Below, piece by piece: positions 51,987 through 61,174 of a DNA stretch of 64,000 nt. How positions within the stretch are numbered: position 1 is the first letter of the stretch; each line of letters starts with the position of its first letter. The position numbers were made by a program, and so were the translations under genes. This DNA comes from Phycisphaerales bacterium. Lineage in GTDB: Bacteria; Planctomycetota; Phycisphaerae; Phycisphaerales; UBA1924. The notes beneath the pieces were generated by a model. That model was not told where the DNA came from, did no database searches, and was given only the letters and a program-made list of their open reading frames with translations. The stretch is taken from assembly GCA_029260345.1 (NCBI GenBank), contig JAJDDK010000001.1:1-64000 (forward strand), read 5' to 3'.

Positions 51987-52685
51987 TTACGGCACCAGAT
52001 AGAGGAGCGGGAACAGGAAGATCCAGATGAGATCGACGACGTGCCAGTACAGGCCCACGTTTTCAACGGCGGTGTAGTGCTTCGGACCAAAGTGGCCCTT
52101 CAGCGCCCGCCAGCCGATCCACCACAGCAGAAACACACCAATCAGCACGTGAAACCCGTGCGTCGCCGTCGACACCCAGTACACGCTCAGGAAAATCGGG
52201 TCATAGGCGCTCGGCAGATACTCGCCGTGACCGCCGGGAAACGTGAATAGCGCGCCGGGAATCTCACCCGCCTGGTACTTCGGGTAGTACTCCAGCGCGA
52301 GCTTGATGACGAGGAACGCGATCCCGCACAGCGATGCGAAGAACACATTGAAAGCAAGAATCATCTTTTGACCAAGCTGCGCTGCCCGAACCGCGACCGC
52401 GACGTTCCACGAGCTGATCAGAAGCACCGCCGTATTGATCGCGCCGATTTTCCAGTTCAGATATTCCTGCGACGCCCCGCGGAACGCCTCCGGATAGAAC
52501 ATCCGCAGCACGAAGTACGCGCAGAAGAAACCGGAGAACAGCAGCAATTCCGTCGCGAGGAAAAGCCACATGCCAAGCTTGGCGGCTTCGAACTCGTCCT
52601 CGTTGTTGCGCCAGTGCGGCTGGTGCTTGTACGTCTCCCAGTACTCGCCTTTGGCGCCGCCCGAGTTTGTTGGAATGCTTGTCAT
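51987..52685 (-). CDS. Cytochrome c oxidase subunit III
   Basis: A 232-residue protein with about five membrane helices. KLGMWLFLATELLLFSGFFCAY and the conserved Glu in TEL are typical of subunit III. The C-terminal part has STATHGFHVLIGVF and YWHVVDLIWIFLF, also strongly conserved. It binds subunit I and helps keep the proton path stable. It follows subunit I by 54 nt and precedes the COX4 gene by three bases. Confidence 0.95.
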   Translation of the reverse strand: MTSIPTNSGGAKGEYWETYKHQPHWRNNEDEFEAAKLGMWLFLATELLLFSGFFCAYFVLRMFYPEAFRGASQEYLNWKIGAINTAVLLISSWNVAVAVRAAQLGQKMILAFNVFFASLCGIAFLVIKLALEYYPKYQAGEIPGALFTFPGGHGEYLPSAYDPIFLSVYWVSTATHGFHVLIGVFLLWWIGWRALKGHFGPKHYTAVENVGLYWHVVDLIWIFLFPLLYLVP

Positions 52686-52739
52686 GCAAAGTCTCTGAAG
52701 TGAGTCTGGCGTCTGATGCCCGGTTCCTGAGGCCTACCG

Positions 52740-54488
52740 TCAGTGCTTCGCCTTCCCATCCGGCGCCGGAAGCGGGAATTCACCCGGCTCCGTGTGCGGC
52801 GGGACCGCATCGTCGAAGTCATACGGCCCGTGACGCACCACCGGCTCGTGGTGGAAGTTGTGCTCAATCGGCGGGCTCGCCGCTTCCCATTCCAGGCTCA
52901 AACCGCCCCACGGGTTCGGCGGCGCCTTCTTGCCGCCAAACAGCGACGTCACGAACACCGCAAGGTGAATCAACATGCCCGCCGCCAGAATCCACGACCC
53001 AATCGTGCTGATCTGATGCAGCGTGGTGAACTCATCCACATACGTCGCATAGCGGCGCGGCATGCCCAGCGTGCCGAGGAAGAACTGCGTAAAGAACGTC
53101 ATGTTGAAACCAATGAACACAAGCCCCGCGCCGAACAGCGCCCATCGCTCGTTGTACATCTTGCCGAACATTTTCGGCCACCAGTGGTGGATGCCGCCCA
53201 GGAACGCCATCACCGTGCCGCCCATCATCACATAGTGGAAGTGCGCGACGACAAAGTACGTGTCATGCAAGTGCATATCCACCGACAATGAGCCGAGGAA
53301 AAGCCCCGTCAACCCGCCGATGGAAAACAGGAACAGGAAGATCAGCGCATACACCATCGGCGTGGTCAGCGCAATAGATCCCTTGTAGAGCGTCGCCGTC
53401 CAGTTAAAGACTTTGATGGCTGATGGAATCGCCACAAGGAACGTCAAGCCGCTGAAAATCGCGCTGGCCAGTTCACCCTGAGCGGTGAACATGTGGTGAC
53501 CCCACACGATGAACGAAATCGCCGCAATGCCGAGCGAACTGAACGCGACCAGCTTGTAGCCAAAGATCTTCTTGCGGGCGTGCACCGCGATCAGCTCACT
53601 CATGATGCCCATGCCCGGCAGAATCATGATGTACACCGCCGGGTGCGAATAGAACCAGAAGAAGTGCTGGTACAGCACCGGATCGCCGCCGTACATCGGA
53701 TTGAAGATGCCGATCTTGAAGACGTTCTCAATCGTCAGCAGCAGCACCGTGATGCCCAGCACCGGCGTCGCCAGCACCTGAATGATCGCCGTCGCATAAA
53801 TCGCCCAGATGAAGAGCGGCATGTCGAACCACCCCATGCCCGGCGCACGAAGTTTGTGCACCGTCACGACGAAGTTCATGCCCGTAAAGATCGAACTGAA
53901 ACCGAGGATGAACACCGCGAGCGTCATCGCAATAACGCGCCCGTACTGATCAAATGAAACGCTGTACGGCGTGTAGAACGTCCAGCCCGTATCCACACCG
54001 CCCAACAGGATCGACACGATCGCGAAGATCGAACCGATCACATAGATGTACCAACTAAACAAATTGAGCCTTGGGAACGCAACATCCTTGGCGCCCAGCA
54101 TCAAGGGAAGCATGAAGTTACCCAGCGCTGCGGGGATGCTCGGAATAATGAAGAGAAACACCATCACGGCGCCGTGCAGCGTGAAGGCTTTGTTGTAGCC
54201 GAGGTTGGTCGAGAATGGCCACATGCCGCTCGTGTCGCCCCCCACCGTCACCGCGGGCTGGAACAACTCAAGACGCACCAAAATCGCCGCGGCGCCACCC
54301 AGCGCAAACGCCGCCATCACGGCGAACAGATACATGACGCCGATCTTCTTGTGATCGATCGTCGTCATCCAGTCCCAAACGTTGACGAAGAATCCGCCCT
54401 TGGATGCGTAATACGGCGCATCGTGGTCGTCGTGTCCGTGGGCGCCGGCGGTGTCTGCTGGAATCGTGGTCATGGCTCTTTCACTCAT
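52740..54488 (-). CDS. Cytochrome c oxidase subunit I, A2-type
   Basis: A 582-residue haem-copper oxidase core subunit. His105 (FTLHG) is a haem a ligand; the CuB ligands are His282, His331 and His332, and Tyr286 would form the His-Tyr cross-link. Haem ligands lie in [15 protein letters not shown]. At the position of the D-channel glutamate (HPEVY in A1-type oxidases) the sequence is YSHPAVY (280-286), which is the mark of the A2 subfamily, where Tyr-Ser replaces the Glu function. Electrons come from the subunit II cytochrome c domain or ACIII. The gene lies between subunits II and III. Confidence 0.96.
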   Translation of the reverse strand: MSERAMTTIPADTAGAHGHDDHDAPYYASKGGFFVNVWDWMTTIDHKKIGVMYLFAVMAAFALGGAAAILVRLELFQPAVTVGGDTSGMWPFSTNLGYNKAFTLHGAVMVFLFIIPSIPAALGNFMLPLMLGAKDVAFPRLNLFSWYIYVIGSIFAIVSILLGGVDTGWTFYTPYSVSFDQYGRVIAMTLAVFILGFSSIFTGMNFVVTVHKLRAPGMGWFDMPLFIWAIYATAIIQVLATPVLGITVLLLTIENVFKIGIFNPMYGGDPVLYQHFFWFYSHPAVYIMILPGMGIMSELIAVHARKKIFGYKLVAFSSLGIAAISFIVWGHHMFTAQGELASAIFSGLTFLVAIPSAIKVFNWTATLYKGSIALTTPMVYALIFLFLFSIGGLTGLFLGSLSVDMHLHDTYFVVAHFHYVMMGGTVMAFLGGIHHWWPKMFGKMYNERWALFGAGLVFIGFNMTFFTQFFLGTLGMPRRYATYVDEFTTLHQISTIGSWILAAGMLIHLAVFVTSLFGGKKAPPNPWGGLSLEWEAASPPIEHNFHHEPVVRHGPYDFDDAVPPHTEPGEFPLPAPDGKAKH

Positions 54489-54535
54489 CGTCTCGCCGCG
54501 ACAACAATCATCGCGGCGTGGTGTTCAACCTCGTC

Positions 54536-55690
54536 TTACTGCGCTTCCTCTTCTTGAACAGCTTCATCAGCAGCCCCATCAGCGGCCTCGTCAGCAGCCT
54601 GCGGATTCAAGCTCTTGATGTATGCGATGATCGCGCCGAGTTCCCGATCATTAATCTGCCCTTGGTAGGAAACCATCTGATTTGGATATCCTTCAACGAG
54701 CTTTGCCGCTGGAACATAAATGGATTCGCGGATGTAGTTCTCATCGACGACGACATCCTCCATGCTTCCATCGCTGTTTCGAACTCGTTCAGTTTCGCCG
54801 TAAATGCCGAGCCACGACGGGCCGGTCCCAACTGAACCATCAACCGTGTGGCAGGAAAAACATGCTTTCTGCATGGCGAGGATTTGACCAACTTCAGCCA
54901 GCGGCTTGGGTCCATCTGGACCGTTCCAGATGTCCGCCAGCTTCGCCTTGGCGACTTCATAGTCACCCGCCGGCATGACGCGAATGATCGCCGCCATTTG
55001 CGAGTGCTGATCGCCGCAGTACTCCGCGCAGAACAGGTAGTGATCCTTGTACGGCACTTCTTTGCCGTCCGCATCCATGAATGTTGAATCAAACTCGCTG
55101 GTCGCTTCGAACCATGTGGTCGTGTACCGATTCGGCATCACGTCGATCTTCACGCGGAAGTCCGGCACCCAGAACGAGTGCAAAACGTCCTCACTGTCCA
55201 GCAACACCTTGATTGGTCTGCCTGCGGGAACCGGAACAATCGGCACGTCCATGTCCGCAACGACCGTGGTCTCGGTCGGGCTGGCGCCGTTGTCATAAAT
55301 AGCCTGCCACGCCCACTGCCGCGCTTTGAAGTGGATCTCCTCGGCGCCGGCAGGAACCACGTGCATGTACATGTAGTCGCGGAATCCCCACACAAACATC
55401 ACCGCGAGGAGCAGCATCGGTAGAAACGTCCAGCTCAATTCCAGCGGCGTGTTGTGCGCGGCGCTGCGCTGTTGGGGCACACCGGGAATGCGACGGTACT
55501 TGAACACAAACACCGTCATCAGCCCGACGATCAACAGAAAGAAGAACGTCGAGACCCAGAAAATGAACATGAAGAGCGAATCGCTCTTCGGCGCGAACGT
55601 GGAGGCCTGATCGCCAAACCACATGCGGGCGCCCACGTTCCAGATCGGTTCCGCCGCCAGCGTCATCATGCTCGTCCCCAGCGTGGTCAT
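54536..55690 (-). CDS. Cytochrome c oxidase subunit II fused to a cytochrome c domain
   Basis: A 384-residue protein with two membrane helices near 42-63 and 88-103. The CuA site is complete: His171, Cys221, Cys225, His229 and Met232 (CAEYCGDQHSQM). A C-terminal haem c domain follows with CFSCH at 277-281 (a caa3-type fusion), then an acidic tail. The built-in cytochrome c would receive electrons from ActE or ActA and pass them to CuA. Its stop overlaps nothing, but its start overlaps the SCO gene stop by four bases. Confidence 0.95.
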   Translation of the reverse strand: MTTLGTSMMTLAAEPIWNVGARMWFGDQASTFAPKSDSLFMFIFWVSTFFFLLIVGLMTVFVFKYRRIPGVPQQRSAAHNTPLELSWTFLPMLLLAVMFVWGFRDYMYMHVVPAGAEEIHFKARQWAWQAIYDNGASPTETTVVADMDVPIVPVPAGRPIKVLLDSEDVLHSFWVPDFRVKIDVMPNRYTTTWFEATSEFDSTFMDADGKEVPYKDHYLFCAEYCGDQHSQMAAIIRVMPAGDYEVAKAKLADIWNGPDGPKPLAEVGQILAMQKACFSCHTVDGSVGTGPSWLGIYGETERVRNSDGSMEDVVVDENYIRESIYVPAAKLVEGYPNQMVSYQGQINDRELGAIIAYIKSLNPQAADEAADGAADEAVQEEEAQ

Positions 55691-56583
55691 GCCTTATTCA
55701 CACCCGCAGTCGAAGGGTTAGTCTCGGCGCAGGCGAGGGCCCGGCGCGTTCGTCGCCGATCAAACGAAACCAAAGCCGCAATCACGCTCGAAAGCAGCGC
55801 CACCGTCGTCAGGCCCGCGAACGTCATCACCCGCTGCGCCGCCAGCACATAGCTGCCCGCGTTCGGGTCGTAGTGGTAGCAGCGAAGCAGAATGCGATCA
55901 AAAATATCGCCTACCTTGCCGTCCGAAGCGTCCACCAGCGCGAGCCGCAACTGGCGCTCCTTGTAAGCGACGCCGTAGAGATAATTCGAAACCTTGCCGT
56001 CCGGCGACAGCACAATGATTGCCGTCGGATGAGAAAACTCCCCCGCCTCCGGCAAATATTTGTATTTCCAGCCGACGCTGTCGCAGAACTCGCGAATCGT
56101 CGTCGCATTTCCGGTCAGGAACGGCCACGCGGATTCATCTGTGTAGCGCGTCACACCCGCCAGCGCGGCGCCTCGCTCGGCGTACGCCGCCTGCGCCGTG
56201 TCACGATGGTCGAAACTGATCGTCAGCGCGCGGTACTCGTCACCAAGCGTCCACGCCAAATCATTGAACACTTTCTTCGTGTTGTTGAACACGACCGGAC
56301 ACACAACCGGGCAACTGAAATAGCCGAACACCAGCACGACCGGCCGTTCGCCATCGAAATAATCACCCACGCGCACGGCGTTGCCGTCCTGATCCGTGAA
56401 GATCGTGTCGAGTGCAGCAAGCTCGCCGCGCATTTCCGCGATGTCCGCGGCGGCCATGTCCGGCGGCGGCTCATCCAAAATCACTTGCGCCGGCGCGGAG
56501 CCCGCCACAAACGCAGCGCACACGACCACCGACAGGAACAACGCCTGCATGCGGCCGATCAGGATGCGCTGCGCACGATTCAT
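55687..56583 (-). CDS. SCO1/SenC-family copper chaperone
   Basis: A 298-residue protein with an N-terminal membrane anchor or signal (residues 12-32), the thioredoxin-like SCO domain with CPVVC (Cys91, Cys95) and the third ligand His in EFSHPTAII near residue 185, and a second membrane helix near the C-terminus (about 250-270). SCO proteins deliver copper to, or reduce, the CuA site of subunit II. Position directly before cox2 with a four-base overlap supports this role. The C-terminal helix is longer than usual for SCO1. Confidence 0.92.
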   Translation of the reverse strand: MNRAQRILIGRMQALFLSVVVCAAFVAGSAPAQVILDEPPPDMAAADIAEMRGELAALDTIFTDQDGNAVRVGDYFDGERPVVLVFGYFSCPVVCPVVFNNTKKVFNDLAWTLGDEYRALTISFDHRDTAQAAYAERGAALAGVTRYTDESAWPFLTGNATTIREFCDSVGWKYKYLPEAGEFSHPTAIIVLSPDGKVSNYLYGVAYKERQLRLALVDASDGKVGDIFDRILLRCYHYDPNAGSYVLAAQRVMTFAGLTTVALLSSVIAALVSFDRRRTRRALACAETNPSTAGVNKA

Positions 56584-56978
56584 TGCTCTCCGCTTGCGTA
56601 CGACGCCGCGACCTTGTCCATGGCTTTCTCAAGCGGGATGCGAACCACGCCCGTCGACGCATCGACCCAGGCGTACCCGCGGAGCTGCGATTCCCACTCC
56701 GCTTGCATGCTGGTGAAGCCGGACGCGAGACTCACTTCTTGCTTGAGCGCAATCTCTTTCTGAGACTCCATCTTGAAGTACACCGTGATCAGAATGATGC
56801 AGGCAACAATCGAGATGAACCCGCCGAGACCGACGCTGAAGATCACCAGCGGTGACACCGCACCGTGCGCATGTTGCGGCGGCGCTTCACCTTGGTGAGC
56901 ATGCCAGGCGTCATCGGTGTACGCCCGGTGATCAGGGTCAACCCACGGGCTGCTGTCGTTGTTTGAATCGTGGCTCAT
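56580..56978 (-). CDS. Small single-pass membrane protein between act and cox genes
   Basis: About 132 residues. A hydrophilic, His-rich N-terminus (HRAYTDDAWHAHQGEAPPQHAH) is followed by one membrane helix (about 45-65) and a C-terminal domain with ESQLRGYAWVDASTGVVRIPLEKAMD. The last part resembles the short assembly-type proteins often found in ACIII-oxidase clusters, with a fixed motif YxWVDxxxGxVRIPxxxAM that recalls small proteins next to SCO genes. The start is the ATG at 56978, after GGAG. It overlaps the SCO gene by four bases. Confidence 0.75.
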   Translation of the reverse strand: MSHDSNNDSSPWVDPDHRAYTDDAWHAHQGEAPPQHAHGAVSPLVIFSVGLGGFISIVACIILITVYFKMESQKEIALKQEVSLASGFTSMQAEWESQLRGYAWVDASTGVVRIPLEKAMDKVAASYASGEQ

Positions 56979-57026
56979 GGCGATCATCTCCGCCGCGCCG
57001 AAGCGCTGCTGAGTCTAGGTTCGAAA

Positions 57027-58268
57027 TCAGACGTAGTTCTTGTGCGCGATGCCTTCATCCATGCGCGGGTCGTTCACTGGGACAACAGGATTGGACGCGA
57101 TCTTCCGCACCAGCAGGCCGAAGAAAATGCACACCGGGCCGAGGATGGCGACTGCGTCCAGCCAGCCGAACATGATCGAGTGGCCATCCGGGGTGTGCAC
57201 CGTCGGTCGCACCACCCAGAAGAGGTCAAGCGCGTTGAACGCCAGCAGCCAGATGGCGACCGTTGCAAGAATCATCGGATTGCGTCGGGCCGGGCGCGCC
57301 ATCAGCACGACAAACGGAATCACGAATCGGCCGAACGCCAGGGCCACGGAATAGGGCATCCACCCATCAGTGCGCCGCACCTGGAACCACATCGTTTCTT
57401 CCGGAATATTGCCGTACCAGATCAGGAAATACTGACTGAATCCGATGTACGCCCAGAACACCACGAACCCGAACATCAATTTTCCGAGGTCGTGCAGATG
57501 CTCCTGCGTGACGAGGCCTTCCATCACTCCGGCGCGGCGCAGAATGATCAGGATCAACGCGCACAGCGACGTCGCCACACCGATGAATCCGGCGAAGAAG
57601 TACACGCCGAACATCGTGCTGAACCAGTGGTAATCGAGACTCATCATCCAGTCGAACGCGGCAAACGCCGTCGTCAGCGCCATGATCAGCAGGCCATAGC
57701 TCGACATCTTGCGCGCCTTGGCCGACCGCCAGCGATCACCATCGGAATCCTGCCCGATAGACAGTCGATACAGACGCTGTGAGAAGTACAGCCACGCGCC
57801 GAAGTAAATCACGGCACGCACATAGAAAAACGGCTTATTCAGGAAGGATGCTTTCGCCGCGTACACGACATCGCCGTCGGTGTAGTGCGGATCCATCCAG
57901 TGAAAGATCATGGGAGCAAGGATCGCCACCGGCAGGAAAAACACGAGACACACCGGAATCATGCTCATCACGTTTTCGAGCTGCCGCCGAATCGTCGCCG
58001 ACCAGCCCGCGTTCACCTGATGAAGAATCATTACGAGAATCATCGAACCGAGCGCGAGGCCCAACGTCACCAGGAATCCGACATGAAAGGATGCGAGCGC
58101 AACCTTCTTGGCGGTGTCGTCGCCAAGCACAGCGCCGAGGATCGTCAGCGCGATCGTGATGCCGCCCAGCGCCAGCAGCGCCAGCGACGCCATGCGCCCA
58201 GCGCCGACCGGCAGCGCCGTGTTCGCGGCGGAGAGCAATTTCGATTTATCCGCAATCGCGTGCGCCAT
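57027..58268 (-). CDS. actF: Alternative complex III quinol-binding membrane subunit ActF
   Basis: A 413-residue polytopic membrane protein with about ten helices. GFVVFWAYIGFSQYFLIWYGNIPEET and ASFHVGFLVTLGLALGSMIL are recognisable ActF features. In ACIII, ActF is the smaller NrfD-like quinone-site subunit paired with ActC. The start codon overlaps the ActE stop by one base (TAATG). It is the last act gene here, 48 nt before the small membrane protein. Confidence 0.93.
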   Translation of the reverse strand: MAHAIADKSKLLSAANTALPVGAGRMASLALLALGGITIALTILGAVLGDDTAKKVALASFHVGFLVTLGLALGSMILVMILHQVNAGWSATIRRQLENVMSMIPVCLVFFLPVAILAPMIFHWMDPHYTDGDVVYAAKASFLNKPFFYVRAVIYFGAWLYFSQRLYRLSIGQDSDGDRWRSAKARKMSSYGLLIMALTTAFAAFDWMMSLDYHWFSTMFGVYFFAGFIGVATSLCALILIILRRAGVMEGLVTQEHLHDLGKLMFGFVVFWAYIGFSQYFLIWYGNIPEETMWFQVRRTDGWMPYSVALAFGRFVIPFVVLMARPARRNPMILATVAIWLLAFNALDLFWVVRPTVHTPDGHSIMFGWLDAVAILGPVCIFFGLLVRKIASNPVVPVNDPRMDEGIAHKNYV

Positions 58269-59092
58269 TACTCCGCGCCTCCGCCAGTGGAACCGCCGGC
58301 GCTCGTGGCGCCGCGCGAATTGTTCAGTTCACGTTGCAAGGCTTCCGGCACATCCGCCATCGTGCCCTGCTGCACGGCCTGAAGCGTGCGCAAGTACGCG
58401 ACAATCGCCCACGCATCACGCGGGCTGACGCGATCGCCATACGCCGGCATGCGCAGTTCCGGAAGCGTGCCCGGCGTGTTCGCAAGACCATTGCGAATCA
58501 CATGGAAGATGTATCCGTCCTGCCCCTTCTCACCACCCGGCATGTACTGCGGCTGGTGATACGAAGGAATTGGCGTTGACCAAAGCTGGCCGACCATCCC
58601 ATCACCGGCGCCCGTGCCGCCGTGACAGGTGATGCAGAAAATATTGAATCGGTTCTGTCCGTATTCGATGAACGACTTCATGTCAGCCGGCGTCACCGAC
58701 TGCCCGCTCGGAATCTCAAGGACTTCACGCACAGGCATGACTTCGACGTACGTGCCGTCCGGATTCATGCCGCGATACACGCGATCGTCGCCGCGAAGCA
58801 GGCTCGCACGCGTCTCGTCCGGCGCCACCCAGTCATCATTCGTCTCAGCGCGACGTCCAAACGGCACCGTTCCCGCCACCGGCTCGCGCATCGTGCGCCC
58901 GTCCGCGAAGAACGTGGACTCCGCCTGCGGCTTGTACTTCGGCTGATCGTCCATGCCAGGAAAAAACTGGCGCGGCCGCTCTGCCGTGCGCTCGCCCCGA
59001 CATCCGCTCATGGCGCCGGTCGCCGTCACGAGCAGCGCAGTAACGAAGCACACAAAGAATTGCATCGAATTCATGGCGCCTTTTGAGGTCAT
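58268..59092 (-). CDS. actE: Alternative complex III monohaem cytochrome c subunit ActE
   Basis: A 274-residue lipoprotein. The lipobox TGAMSGC gives Cys31 as the lipidated residue. A single haem c is bound by CITCH (Cys153, Cys156, His157), with a Met ligand probably in LRMPAYGD. ActE carries electrons from the quinol site toward the oxidase. The gene overlaps ActD by four bases and ActF by one, so all are translationally coupled. The C-terminal Gly/Ser-rich tail is a local addition. Confidence 0.93.
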   Translation of the reverse strand: MTSKGAMNSMQFFVCFVTALLVTATGAMSGCRGERTAERPRQFFPGMDDQPKYKPQAESTFFADGRTMREPVAGTVPFGRRAETNDDWVAPDETRASLLRGDDRVYRGMNPDGTYVEVMPVREVLEIPSGQSVTPADMKSFIEYGQNRFNIFCITCHGGTGAGDGMVGQLWSTPIPSYHQPQYMPGGEKGQDGYIFHVIRNGLANTPGTLPELRMPAYGDRVSPRDAWAIVAYLRTLQAVQQGTMADVPEALQRELNNSRGATSAGGSTGGGAE

Positions 59093-59646
59093 TGGTCCTC
59101 CACCATTTCGATGTTGAAACCGCCGGCCTTCTCCAGCAGCTTCGACGTCGCATCGGAGTTGAACTTCGCATCCTTCGATTCGATGCCGATGAAAAAACCA
59201 TCGTCACTGGCGCTCAGGAAACGCTCGCTTGAAAACAGCGGATGGTTCCAGCGCGGCAAGCCGTTGATCGCCAACATCCCGAACACAGCGCTGATGCCCG
59301 CAAAGAGCACGCCGAGTTCGAACGTCACCGGCGTGAACTGCTCCCACGCGCCGAACGGTTTGTCATTCACCACGATGGGGTACGCCACGGCGCTGGTCCA
59401 CCATTGCAGGAGAAAGCCGCCCGAAGCGCCCATCGCCGCAAACGTGCCGACGATCCACGCCATCTTGCTGCCTTTGAGACCCATCGCCTCATCCATGCCG
59501 TGAATCGGAATCGGAGCGTAGACATCCCACTTGGAGTAGCCCGCGTCACGAACTTGCTCCGCCGCGTGATAGACCGCGGCGGGTGATTCGAATTCCGCGA
59601 GGACGCCCCACGTTCCGCCATGTGATTTTTTCTTCAGGCCCGCCAT
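59089..59646 (-). CDS. actD: Alternative complex III subunit ActD (DUF3341)
   Basis: A 185-residue protein with two central membrane helices (about 60-80 and 105-127) flanked by soluble ends. VLAEFESPAAVYHAAEQVRDAGY and the DVYAPIPIHGMDEAMG block match DUF3341, the ActD subunit family. ActD anchors other ACIII subunits to the membrane. It lies one base from actC and overlaps actE by four. Confidence 0.95.
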   Translation of the reverse strand: MAGLKKKSHGGTWGVLAEFESPAAVYHAAEQVRDAGYSKWDVYAPIPIHGMDEAMGLKGSKMAWIVGTFAAMGASGGFLLQWWTSAVAYPIVVNDKPFGAWEQFTPVTFELGVLFAGISAVFGMLAINGLPRWNHPLFSSERFLSASDDGFFIGIESKDAKFNSDATSKLLEKAGGFNIEMVEDQ

Positions 59647-59647
59647 G

Positions 59648-61170
<1,523 letters not shown>

Positions 61171-61174
<4 letters not shown>

